Shown piece by piece: positions 20,968-31,431 of a stretch of DNA of 64,000 bases. Origin of the DNA: Nosema muscidifuracis. Its lineage: Eukaryota > Microsporidia > Nosematidae. The notes below the pieces were generated by a model. That model made no database searches. It was not told the origin of the DNA and saw only the letters and a program-made list of their open reading frames with translations. A program made the position numbers and the translations under genes. The DNA lies in NCBI GenBank assembly GCA_028335825.1, contig JAIOKI010000026.1:1-64000 (forward strand). The letters run 5' to 3'. The stretch's first letter is position 1; the number at the start of each line of letters is the position of its first letter.

Positions 20968-22327
20968 AATTTATGATTTGTAATTGTTTGATATCAAGTT
21001 ATTTTGGAGTGTTTATAAATAGTCAATGATTATAAGTCATTAAACAGCAGTAATATTTATAATCGAAAATAGTATCTGAAACTATTAAAAAGTGGTTTTT
21101 ATTAACATTTAACATTACCTTGCTTTTTAAAGTTAGAGTTGTCAAATAATCATAATTAGTTTTAATTCAATAATCCTGAAATTTTGAAAAAACGACTTAA
21201 TAACCAATAATATCTTTCTAATATATGGCTTTGAAGACAAAAAATCACATTTCTAATCTGGATGAAATATCAACTAAATACAATGCTAAATTTAGAATAA
21301 CTCTGTATAAAACTTCACGTATGCAGGCCTAATTTGTCAATCACTCTGAAGAAAACTCTTGAAGCAGAGAGATTAGCAGTCCAAGAAAAGATGAGGAATA
21401 GGAGGCAAAATATTCACATAATATCAAACCCATATATGATTAAATATCTAAAATAATATATTTTAGTTTATTTATTTATTTTTTCAATTCGCAGAAATCT
21501 CCAACGTATTAAAAATTATAATCAAATTTATTTAATGGACCCCTATTTAATAAATTGCTTACAAAAGTATTTTCAACTTCATGAACTATAACTACTCAAA
21601 AATTGTCTTTATTTTAATATATTGATGTGTTGGCTTTATAAAATATCTGTTTTAATAAAATTTACAAAAACTCTAATATAAAAAGTAAGGTATTTTAATT
21701 TTATATCATACTTTTGCATTATAATGTTTAAATGTTATTATTATCAAAATTTGTCAGAGGTGTCCTTTGGCATATTCATTAGTATATTTACACAAATTAG
21801 ATCTTTTTTTTTTCAATTTACTCAAACATTTACTAATTACCTTATAGTATCAAATTTGAATTTAAAGTTAACTCCCATTTTTTTGATAATTAAATTACAA
21901 AAAAAAACAATTTGTTTTATTTTCTATAGTTACACCTATTAATAAAAAATAAATTTTATATTCAAAAAATTAACTATTTGTAAACCTCACACAATGCTAT
22001 CTAAATATATAAAAAAGAAATGAAAGTAGTAAACACTATTAAAAAAAAGGTATGATTTTATAATATTTTCAAAAAGAGAACATATCCTCGAAGTTATGAC
22101 GGTTTTGTACGAAAATATTTAGATGTGAATCATCTTTCATAAATAAAAATTTATTTTTTTTACTTTTTACTAATTATATATTTTCAATTTAGAATGTAAT
22201 GTATTTTATATATAATAATTTAAATAATTAAATAACTTTATCTTAGACTTAAGGAGGTTTTGAAAATAACACAAAAACTATTGGTACAAATAATTGATTT
22301 TATAAAAGTAAAAAATCTTTTGACTGA
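20968..22327. other. spacer with LINE-like patch
   Basis: Non-coding apart from the patch at about 21230-21430. The 72-codon frame at 21724-21942 is Phe/Ile-rich, lacks a C run and looks like chance. Confidence 0.35.
21230..21430 (+). mobile_element. possible LINE relic
   Basis: Less AT-rich. One frame reads SITLKKTLEAERLAVQEKM at about 21337-21395, similar to the IVLKKTLE block of the other LINE relics. A preceding segment (NLDEISTKYNAKFRITLYK) is coding-like. Broken in front and behind. Confidence 0.25.
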
Positions 22328-22954
22328 ATGTCATTAGATCGATTTTTTATTTATATAGTTATAATCCTTATTTTTTTACTTCTAAGTTGTTTCTCTTTTG
22401 GCTTATACTCAACAAAATATTATACAAGGGTTACTGGTAAGAATAAATTTAATTTTAGAAGTACATATATAGAAATGAAAAAGTTTAAAGGTGATTTTGA
22501 TAAAGATGTTTTTACAGAATTATTAAATAGTTTAAATATTCTCGCTAATTCTAATAAAAAATATCTTAGAGAAATAACAGAAATATATATAGGTGAAGTT
22601 TTTGATAAAGAAAACAAAATAAATATAAAATTATTAGAAATTGAGACTGATATTAAAAAATTGAATGATGAGTTCTTTGACAGTACAAAATATTATGCAA
22701 AATATATCAAAAAACTTTTTATTGCTGATTTTATTCAAGAAGGTAATACTTTCCAGGTTACTTTTCCGGATAACGAAATGAGTCAAATATCTTTATATAT
22801 TAAAATATTTGATAAAATGTATTCAGATAATTCGTTAAATCTATCTGAGAACATAAAAAGAAATTTGTCGGAGGATAAATATATTCTAGAGAAAAACAAA
22901 AAAGTTTCTGCTTTTTACATTATGTCTAATTACTTTTTAGAATATATTTTATAA
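22328..22954 (+). CDS. single-pass membrane-anchored hypothetical protein
   Basis: Codes for 208 aa. Residues 6-27 (FFIYIVIILIFLLLSCFSFG) form a strong N-terminal membrane helix, followed by Tyr/Arg/Lys-rich sequence and a mostly helical charged domain of about 170 residues (for example LLEIETDIKKLNDEFFDSTK) that could be a coiled coil. The layout is an N-terminal anchor with a soluble tail, as in signal-anchored ER or surface proteins. No C run before the ATG (TTGACTGAATG), so the start is less certain. No similar gene in the window. Confidence 0.6.
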   Translation: MSLDRFFIYIVIILIFLLLSCFSFGLYSTKYYTRVTGKNKFNFRSTYIEMKKFKGDFDKDVFTELLNSLNILANSNKKYLREITEIYIGEVFDKENKINIKLLEIETDIKKLNDEFFDSTKYYAKYIKKLFIADFIQEGNTFQVTFPDNEMSQISLYIKIFDKMYSDNSLNLSENIKRNLSEDKYILEKNKKVSAFYIMSNYFLEYIL

Positions 22955-23351
22955 TAAAATATTTTTGATGTTAATTTAGGTTAAAAGTAAAATACTTAAG
23001 ATTACTTCAAATTATATTTTTTTAAATTTGTAAGAGATTCTTACTCACCCTGACTAAATTAAATCCATAGATGTATTTTTAAATGATAAAGTAATATAAT
23101 AATTTAATTTATCTTTCACTTTTTATTTAATTAAATTTATATATGTATTTTCAAATATTTATATATTTATTTTTAAATATTAATATATGTATTTTTAAAT
23201 ATTTATATATGTATTTTTAAATATTTATATTTTATTCTTAAATTAAAATGACGTGTTATGCACTATAAAACTAATATTTGTCTTTAAATTAATCAATTTA
23301 TTTTTTTAGTATACGTTAAGAATAAAATCTAATTTTTTGATAATTTTTTTA
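22955..23351. other. spacer with AT tandem repeat
   Basis: No gene. Contains the tandem array at 23142-23232. Confidence 0.45.
23142..23232. repeat. short AT-rich tandem array
   Basis: About four imperfect copies of a 22-24 base unit (TATATATGTATTTTTAAATA type). Probably slippage-generated. Confidence 0.6.
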
Positions 23352-23355
23352 CCCC
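23352..23355 (+). promoter_or_regulatory. CCCC start-proximal motif
   Basis: ACCCCATATATTATG: the C run lies seven bases before the ATG of the Rpp30-like gene. Confidence 0.5.
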
Positions 23356-23362
23356 ATATATT

Positions 23363-24058
23363 ATGTATTACGATACGAATATAAATATCAAATATTCTAA
23401 AAAAGATATATCAAGTTTAGAAGTTAGTGAGTATACAGGATTTTGTTTATCCAAACAAATTAATCAAAAGGATATAAACAAACCTATAGATTTTACTCTT
23501 CCATTCACTTTACACACAAAAAATATATACAAAAAGCTTACTATTTCTATAGATAATCCTAACTTCAATACCAAACACTTACTCAAGAAATGCGACATTT
23601 TATGTTTAAAACTTACTGATTTAGATAAGCCTATTGATGAGAATATGTGTGATCTAGTAACATTTGATTTTACCAAAATCATTAAGTTTAAAAATATTAA
23701 TCCTAATATTTTTTATGAAATTAATATATCTGATTCTTTGTATAATAAAAAAGATAGACTTATTTGGATGTATAACGTTAAATCTCTTCTTAAATATACA
23801 AAATGCAGGAATGTAGTCATTGGATCTGGGGCTTCTTGTTCTACTGAGCTCAAATCTCCTTCGGATATTCAAAAGATGTTACTTGTATTTGATATTGGGG
23901 ATGATAAATGTAAGTTGATTATGAATAATAGTAGAAAATTAATGGAGAATTGTGCTTCTAAAAGATTTATGAGCAATGATTGTATATTTAATGATGTAAA
24001 TGAGGGAAATCTTAAAGAAGATTTTTTAATCAAAAAATTGAAAACGGGTAATTTTTAG
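23363..24058 (+). CDS. RPP1: RNase P/MRP protein subunit Rpp30/Rpp1-like
   Basis: Codes for 231 aa, close to the usual core length of the Rpp30/Rpp1 family. The protein part of RNase P and RNase MRP helps process tRNA and rRNA precursors in the nucleus. The C-terminal half carries the family hallmark: KCRNVVIGSGASCSTELKSP, then SDIQKMLLVFDIGDDKCKL, then NSRKLMENCASKRFM. This matches the family pattern of a Gly/Ser turn ('SSGA'), a Pro/Asp before a helix, and a Cys/Ser-Arg end. The N-terminal half (TIM-barrel part) is diverged. The start is supported by ACCCC. It converges with the 24080 gene: the two stops are only about 20 bases apart. Confidence comes from the motif, not from a search. Confidence 0.75.
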   Translation: MYYDTNINIKYSKKDISSLEVSEYTGFCLSKQINQKDINKPIDFTLPFTLHTKNIYKKLTISIDNPNFNTKHLLKKCDILCLKLTDLDKPIDENMCDLVTFDFTKIIKFKNINPNIFYEINISDSLYNKKDRLIWMYNVKSLLKYTKCRNVVIGSGASCSTELKSPSDIQKMLLVFDIGDDKCKLIMNNSRKLMENCASKRFMSNDCIFNDVNEGNLKEDFLIKKLKTGNF

Positions 24059-24079
24059 ATAAATTAAAAATGAAGATAT

Positions 24080-24703
24080 TTAATATATATAGACTTGCTC
24101 ATTATATGTGATAATATTGGAGTACCCTTTTATGATATAAAACCACAAATCCACGACTTTTGTAAAAAATTCGTTCTCTATAACTTTAGATTCTCTAATC
24201 TTCAATATTTCACTATTTTCTAAATAATCATCTGTCAAGGATTTTAAAATATCTTCTCTTCTAGAAATAATCCAAATTTCATTATTTACAGATTTCATAG
24301 CAAGGTCTTTAGTAAAATATATCAGCCCTTTTCCATTTCCATAAGACATCTCTAATATTGAATTATTTATAATTCTTATGTATGTATCAAATATATTGTT
24401 AATAATATCTTTTTCATGAACTTTGATAGGAGTTCCTACTTTTTTGATATCTTCTTTCAATTCTCTAAACTTATATTTAATTGATTCTATTTCTTTTATA
24501 TGTTCTGGACTTATTCTTATAAACGATTTATCATTTTGAATGAATCTATAAAAACCCATTTCAATTGTTTTAACATTAGGGTTAGGAATATCTATGTAGA
24601 TATTAGTTATCAAACCAGATCTACAACTCTTTATTGTTTCGATTGATCCTACATTACTAATATAAAAAATAATAAATTCTACAAGAAATTTCATTAAAAA
24701 CAT
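24080..24703 (-). CDS. hypothetical protein with signal peptide
   Basis: Codes for 207 aa. The N terminus (MFLMKFLVEFIIFYISNVGS) is a hydrophobic leader with a likely cleavage after VGS. The mature part is a mixed alpha/beta, charged sequence (for example SPEHIKEIESIKYKFRELKE) with one or two Cys at the start (KSCRSG). The minus-strand ATG follows GCCCTAAG, so the start is well supported. No domain recognised. It overlaps nothing and converges closely with the Rpp30-like gene, so the two transcripts probably overlap at their 3' ends. Confidence 0.65.
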   Translation of the reverse strand: MFLMKFLVEFIIFYISNVGSIETIKSCRSGLITNIYIDIPNPNVKTIEMGFYRFIQNDKSFIRISPEHIKEIESIKYKFRELKEDIKKVGTPIKVHEKDIINNIFDTYIRIINNSILEMSYGNGKGLIYFTKDLAMKSVNNEIWIISRREDILKSLTDDYLENSEILKIRESKVIENEFFTKVVDLWFYIIKGYSNIITYNEQVYIY

Positions 24704-24707
24704 CTTA

Positions 24708-24710
24708 GGG
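24708..24710 (-). promoter_or_regulatory. CCC start-proximal motif
   Basis: On the minus strand CCC lies four bases before the ATG at 24703. Confidence 0.5.
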
Positions 24711-27700
24711 CTCTTTATATGTAAAAATATATTAAATGACTCATAATGTAGAATTAAATTAAAACTAATAAATGCTAATATAATTTAACATAAAATAGAC
24801 TTTTTTGTATTTAAATTGATTATCTAAAATAGATTAAATTTTTAAGAAATAAATTAATAAATAATAAATGAGATAAAATTTAGATTTATAACAGTTGAAA
24901 TAAACAAAATGTGATACTAAGAATAGAATTGAAATAATTTTCTAAAAATGATATTTTGATGGAATAATTTAGTAATAATTGGAGTAATGGAGATTTTGAA
25001 TATTTGATTCTGGCTTATTGTTATTTTTATTAATATTATTCAACTAAAAATTTTTAAAAATATTTACCAAAAATAAATTAAAAAAAAATTATTCAAGGTT
25101 ATTTTTTGTTAATGATGTATCCATCTAATAACATGACATAATTTCTATTATAAAAATCTAATCAAATAATTTGTTCGTTAAAGAATTTCTAATATTTAAA
25201 ATTAAATTGAGTGTATGAGCAATTTTCTGTAGAAAGATCAGTAAAATTATATAGTGTATTTAAATCGTATTTTTTTAGAATATTTTCTTCTTATAGCAGT
25301 CAAATTCACATATTTTTATATTTATCTAATTAAAATGGTATAAATTAAATATTGTAGAACCCGTTTATAGATAAAATGATATAGGCTTGATTTAAAAAAA
25401 CTACTTGCAAAGGTTTTCTATTTATACATTTAATCGTTGTCTTTTATATATATTTCTAGTATATAAAGCATATACATAATATTGAATATGCTATAAAATC
25501 GAGAGATGTAATGCTTCTACTGATATTCATTTATTTGTCTCTATTTCTGGACAGAATTTGATGATATTAAATTTATAATTGATTAACACCTCATGATAGA
25601 GTAGATAAATAATTCGAAATTATTGATATAATATTAGATTCATTTTAATATTTAAAATCAAAGTATTTTTATGTAAATTTTTTAAAAATTTTAATATTAA
25701 AGATATAAAAAATTGATTAGCTCTTTTCATCCATTCTTTTTAAAATATATTTTTTTATAAAAAACCAATGATTTATTATATATTCACTTTAGGAATATTC
25801 ACAAGACTATATCCTACATTATAATCGTTTCGATAGGTTGATTTCTTTGATTTCTTCCATTTCAAAAACATAATTTCATATTAAATATATTATTCCATTT
25901 TTATGTAATTGTTTTGTAATTTTAATTTACAAATAAAAATATATCATTTAAATTAAAAATATATCAAATATTTATATATGTCAGCTAAAGAGATAATAAT
26001 TTTCTACATGTCATCAGAATGCTTATGATTGAATAAATTAAATTTTATGAATTCAAGATGTATGATTGATAAAGATAAATTAAAAATTTAAATTTCGATT
26101 TTTTTAATTTATAATTTGAGAGTGAGACAATACAGAAATTTTAATAGATTATATAACAATATTGATTGATAATTTAAATACTTTATTATTGTTAGAAGAG
26201 TAGAATTTCATCTTTTATTTATAGTTGATTATACATAGATAAATTGATTGTTTCTTTGTAAATTGCTAATATTAAACATATATTTAACATAAAGTGAGAA
26301 ATTTCAAAAATATAATTTTGTAACTTAAATTAATATTTCACATTTTATAAATTTTTTGTGGTTAAAAAATATTTCAAACAAAATTCCAGCCAAAATTACA
26401 AATTCAAGACTTAATAGGTATGAAGATTATGCACATAAAATGTTACGTTATATAAGGACTTAACAAAAAAAATTGGAATGATCTTTAAACAATTTGTATA
26501 TAATAAAAAATTTTGTTATCATCTTTCGAAATACCACGTGGTCATAACAAAATTTATATAACATAATAGGATATTTTTTGTATTTATTTATAAAGAAATT
26601 CATTTATTATGTTTCTTTTTCTTAATGCTCTAAACTTATTATGAGCTACTTACACATGAATTCTGTTGATGCAGAACTTATTAATTATTCTATATAATAT
26701 AATTACTTAGTCCAAAATGCCATCCGAACTGATTTTCTGAGAATCCTCATCATTTTACCAGATTTTGTTTTTAACATATCTTTAGATCACTACTGCACAG
26801 GAACTATACATTCTTTGTTAATATTTTCAGTAATTTCACAAATTGTCAAATAAATTACCCCTTTTTTATAAATTTCTATTGGATAAACAGACAGAAAGAA
26901 ACAAGTTCCAGATACAGATGATTATATTTATGGGCAAAGGGTATAAATAGAAAGATTGTTGAAAATGCTTTATTTGACAGGTGGTGTTTCTTAGATGCTA
27001 ATAAATCTTTCAATCTTTAATTACGATAATTATTTCTTTTTTGATTTATAAATATGTCTTGCTTATTGTATTTAATTTAACTATCTTTTCTGCTCTTTCG
27101 TTGGATATAAAATAATATACTAAAACGGTATAGAATCTTTTCTTATTTAATAATAATAATATTTTATATATTAATTTCTAATTTCTTCCCATATAATTAT
27201 TTAAAGAATTCTCTTGAACTGTTTAATTAAATTATCTGATATTTTATTATTATCGTTACAGTAAAACATATGCTTTCTATAGAAATATAATTTAATCTTG
27301 TAACGCTCATATAGATTTCTCTTCTCTTAGGGAGATGATTCTTCTATCATAATATTAGAAGCATCATCGACTCTTTACAGTCTTATGTGATTTTATTTTA
27401 TACTAATATTACTTTATAGATATCTTCGGTTCATCGATAATAATTATTTAAGTCTCAGGAGCTTTTATTTGTAATTATAAGTTACTTTTGGAAATGAATT
27501 AATTTTAGTAACATGTATTATGCCTTTTAGATTTATGTTAAATAAATTGAAAAATCCGTATAATTATTATCAATAGTTGAGTTATATATCCTTTGATTAT
27601 AGATTAGAAAAAAATTACTTTTATTTTCTTAAATAAAAATCTATATATTGTTTTTAATATAATCATATATATAAACGAATAATTTTTTATCATTACAAAG

Positions 27701-27879
27701 AAGAAATGGGTTTAAATTTTTTAAGTATATGTAAGCTTTCATTTTGCAATTTTTTCATATATTTAACAAAGACTAAAAATCAAATATTCTCACTATTTTA
27801 ATATATAATGAGATAAAATTTTACTGTATAAATACTTAGATTTTTTCATTACATTCATTATTTTTGTAACAAATAAGTC
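24711..27879. other. long gene-free stretch with repeat debris
   Basis: About 3.2 kb without an intact gene. The patch at about 26620-26960 is less AT-rich and includes the second copy of the dispersed repeat (26875-26955). A patch at about 27290-27400 is also less AT-rich. A minus-strand coding-like frame with stops at about 25110-25320 is too weak to name. Confidence 0.35.
26875..26955. repeat. old dispersed repeat, copy 2
   Basis: Imperfect match to 17455-17535. Followed by GTATAAATAGAAAGATTG. Probably mobile-element debris. Confidence 0.25.
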
Positions 27880-28395
27880 TTCATCAAGTTTCTTGACTAT
27901 CTTAGTAGTTGTGTCTGCTTTCTCGATATCACATCTTATTTACTAACAAATTCATTTTCTTTAATGATATATTTTTTATATCAATCTTTGATTCTAATTT
28001 ACTTATAGAATTTTGTTCAAAAAACAACATCTTTGCTTTTACTTTATGTCTGCAATATTCAATACTTTAGAAGTTTAAATATCTAACTTCTTATATTGAG
28101 TTACAGAATAAAATAACCTTCCTAGTGCGCTTCTTCTTGATATTAGAAATAATAGATAAATTAGATAATTTAAGACAGGTATTTTGTAACTGCTTTCTCA
28201 TTTCTGATAGACTTATCTAACATTGATTTTTGATGTTCATCATAAGGACTTTCTCAGATGAATTCCTATGAAACGAGTTAAGCATAATAGTTTTTGAATT
28301 ATTGTTGTACTATTTAATCTGCAGTGTTGAAATTAAATACGGCTGTCTTTGATCTATTCGTACATATCTTCATGATAAAACCTTTCTTACCATTT
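27880..28395 (-). mobile_element. LINE reverse-transcriptase relic (minus strand), degenerate
   Basis: On the minus strand, at about 28355-28305, one frame reads NRSKTAVFNFNTAD. This resembles the conserved region after the YADD box of non-LTR reverse transcriptases, of the type 'N..K(S/T)A'. It is followed by Lys-rich coding-like pieces with stops (QKSMLDKSIRNEKAVTKYLS). Opposite in orientation to the 28690 relic, so it is a separate insertion or rearranged piece. Confidence 0.3.
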
Positions 28396-28689
28396 GTTTA
28401 TTTTAATTTGTTATTTTAAAATAAACGAACAAATTTTATAAAAATCATAATGTTTTTGCTAAATAGAAATTAATTCATATTCATATATTCTTAATTAAAT
28501 CTATATTCATACAATTTTACTTTAAGTTAGTATAATTAATTAATATAATAATAAGCATTAATATTTGATTTATATTTCATCATTTTAGTATACATTATGT
28601 AATTTAATGATTATTATACCTTTTATTGTTTCTTTAATTTGATTAAATAATTAGTTAATACAAATTTTAAAGTAAAGACAAAAGATATT
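28396..28689. other. AT-rich spacer between two LINE relics
   Basis: No gene or repeat recognised. Confidence 0.35.
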
Positions 28690-29130
28690 GAAATTAGAAT
28701 GTATTCGTGAATCTAAAGCGCTATAAATGTAAAGTACAATAAACCTGATATATACATAGTAGATGAGCTTTGGAAAGAAGTCGTGATAATAAAGGTAAAT
28801 ATAAACAGCTTTGATAATTTGCGAAACGTTAAAACAGAGAAGAAGCATAAATATGATTTCCTGTACAACCGCTCTGCTTCACTATACAAGTATAAGTCCA
28901 AGATAAACACTTTCGTTATGACTTAAGACGGTATAGTAACAAACTTTCATTGCACATACAGAACTGAGCTATAGTTATAAAGCCACATCGAGATTAAAAT
29001 ACTCAAGATAACATTGGAAAGTCGTTGTAGAGTCTGTGATGACGAGATCGCAGTAGGTAGTAATCTAAAAGTAGAAAGAAGAAGGCCATTCGAAGCTATA
29101 ATGGTGGCCTACTCGGTGAATGAAGAACAA
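28690..29130 (+). mobile_element. LINE C-terminal endonuclease relic (Dong/R4-like), best copy
   Basis: The clearest mobile-element fragment. One plus-strand frame reads KYNKPDIYIVDELWKEVVII, then NVKTEKKHKYDFLYNRSAS, then YKYKSKINTFVMT and DGIVT. This follows the C-terminal restriction-like endonuclease pattern of Dong/R4/R2-type LINEs: Arg/Lys-Pro-Asp-Ile, a hydrophobic strand with a later acidic residue, then EK..KY..L, then a VP.V..W.G.VT block. The usual acidic catalytic residue after the PD is not evident (KV in its place), and stops interrupt the frame. Only the 3' end of the element is present, as expected for 5'-truncated LINE insertions. Confidence 0.5.
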
Positions 29131-29808
29131 AATAAAAACATAATTAAACTATATCCTAAATAAACAACTTAGTTTTATAGATTGAGAAACTGTTTCAAAA
29201 TTATCTTTGATTTCTAAAATACTGAAATTAAAAACTTTTCTTTAAATACAATGATGTTTTATAAATAGATACGTTTCATTTCATCATATAGTAGAATATG
29301 CAAAGTTTAAGAATATTATCTTCGAATTGTGTTATACTCCAAGATCTGTCATGTGAAATAATAACAAAAGACTTCAATGAAATTTAACTTATCTTTATGT
29401 GATTTAAATTTATAAATCTTCATAAATTACTAGTTATATTCTTTAACCAATTAAAATTATATCATTATTATTTCTTATGAATAAATATTTTGATATAAAC
29501 AATTGAATTTTTATCTGAGTATACAAGATACAGAAATTAGTATTAAAGACAATTGATTTAATATTGCGTTTTTAGTAGCAATATAGATAGATTTTTCCCA
29601 ATCTTAAAACTATTAAAAAATATGAAGATCAGAAATTTTTGACGTCATTATATTATTTAATTATTAATTGAAATAAGAAAATCACCAAAATATTTAAATT
29701 ATAAGATCATCTAAAATGAAATTTTTACATATTTAATTTTAATTATTCAAAACTTAATACTCCTTTTATTTATTTAAGAAAATTTTTTATCAAATGTAAT
29801 ATCCAACC
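29131..29808. other. AT-rich spacer before the 29809 gene
   Basis: No gene. The ATG at 29809 is preceded by TATCCAACC, a weakened form of the C-run context. Confidence 0.4.
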
Positions 29809-31431
29809 ATGTTTCTTCTACATATTTATAGTATAATTTCGACCTCATATAAAAAATTTTATGAAGATATACAAGATACAATAATCAAGAAGTACAAAAA
29901 AAAAGAATTTGAAACGATTGACTTGAAAGAAAAAACTCTTTTGATTAATATAAATCTTTTAGCTCCTTTGAGCAGGTGGAGAGAAAAATTTATAGGTGAA
30001 GAAGACCAGACGGCAAAAGTTTCCATCGATTTTAAATTTCATTTAGATTCCAAAAATAATATTAAAATAAAACATAGAAACAACATTAAACACTCTTTGA
30101 AAGAATTTCTCAGCCATACTTTCAAAGACAGAACTATTGACTACGAGATAGTTTATAATATATCAGCATATTCTGTTTCAAAATTTCTAAAAAAGATTAT
30201 TGATATTTTTATAAGAGAGCTTAATGAATTTCACAAGAATCATAGAATGCGTATAATAAGAGATACTGATTTGTTAATTATTTCTTTTGAAGATGGTGTA
30301 AAATCTTCAGAAATCGTTGTTAAAGATGATGATATACTCATCAATTTCATATTTATACGAAATAATCGTTTATTTTGTTTTAATATAAATTACGAAGAAT
30401 TTAACTTTAAAAAATATTTTATAGATATTCTAACAAACTGCAAATTTTCAAATTTGTCTGATGAAAATTTACTGAATGAACTTCTAAAAAATTTCAAGTT
30501 TTCCTTTTACAGTTTTTATTATAATAACACAAAAATTCAATAAAATTTTATCAAAAACACTTCAAAAGAAGAAGATCAGAACGAGATAACGTCGAATTTA
30601 TTCGATAAAAATTTTCCATATTTGTTTAATGAAGGATCTTTAATCCTTGATGATGATATATATTCGTTAGAAATATTAACTAATAGAAATATTTCTAAAG
30701 AAATGTATGACGATATGAAGAAGTTTTTTTCTTTTTCATTAAATCTTACAAATGATGACCTGTTATCAGTTGCTTTGCTATATTATTCAATGACAGATAA
30801 TATGAAATTATTGATTGTTAACAAGATCATGGAATCATATTATTCACCATATTCTATAATATTCTTTCATATACTTAAAGGTCTTACTATAATTACAGAA
30901 AATGAGTTTGAGACTTTATTAGATCTAAATTTATCTTTGAGAAGTTTGAATGAGAATCAACAGGAAAAATTTGTTTTAAAAATAGCATATAATAATTTAT
31001 TTGAAAAAAATATAAAAAGCAGAGTTTTAAATCTCAGACCCAACCCTCAATCTAGTCATTTTAACTATTTGATGATTTTGTTTGGAAAAATTTTAGACGA
31101 AATATATTTATCTGATGATTACGAAACTGAAAAATATCGTTGGAAAGAATTATATGATGAAATATTCTATAAACTACATTTATATAAAAATGATAATTCA
31201 GCATTTTATATTTTTAAGCATATTTTGTCAGATTTAGAAAATATTACATACATAATCCAATATGAATTGACAGCTATAGTAGATATTTTGGCACATATAA
31301 CCAAATGCCCTCCATTGATCTACGAAAATTATAATTTTAATTTTGAATTAGATGAATATAAAAAAATGCCACAAAAGGAAAATTTAGAAAAGCTACCTAT
31401 AAAAGATGAACTGTTGTTCATCATAAAATAA
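29809..31431 (+). pseudogene. family A copy interrupted by one in-frame stop
   Basis: A full-length relative of the 8333 gene: leader MFLLHIYSIISTSYKKFYED, then KEFETIDLKEKTLLININL, NMKLLIVNKIMESYYSPYS and HFNYLMILFGKILDEIYLSD. The frame is continuous from 29809 to 31431 except for one TAA at 30541-30543. At that place the 8333 gene has GAA in an otherwise alignable context (ATTCAA TAA against ATTCAA GAA). Everything after the stop remains in frame with intact homology and normal codon use. So it is a very recent pseudogene, a read-through case, a polymorphism or a sequencing error. If translation stops, a 244-aa N-terminal half remains. A second, 269-aa piece could start at 30622. Confidence 0.7.

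Noticed and set aside
21724-21942. 72-codon plus-strand frame
   Set aside because: Phe/Ile/Thr-rich with no start motif; composition typical of chance frames in AT-rich DNA.
28651-28910. Two 65-codon minus-strand frames
   Set aside because: Shadows of the plus-strand LINE relic at 28690-29130.
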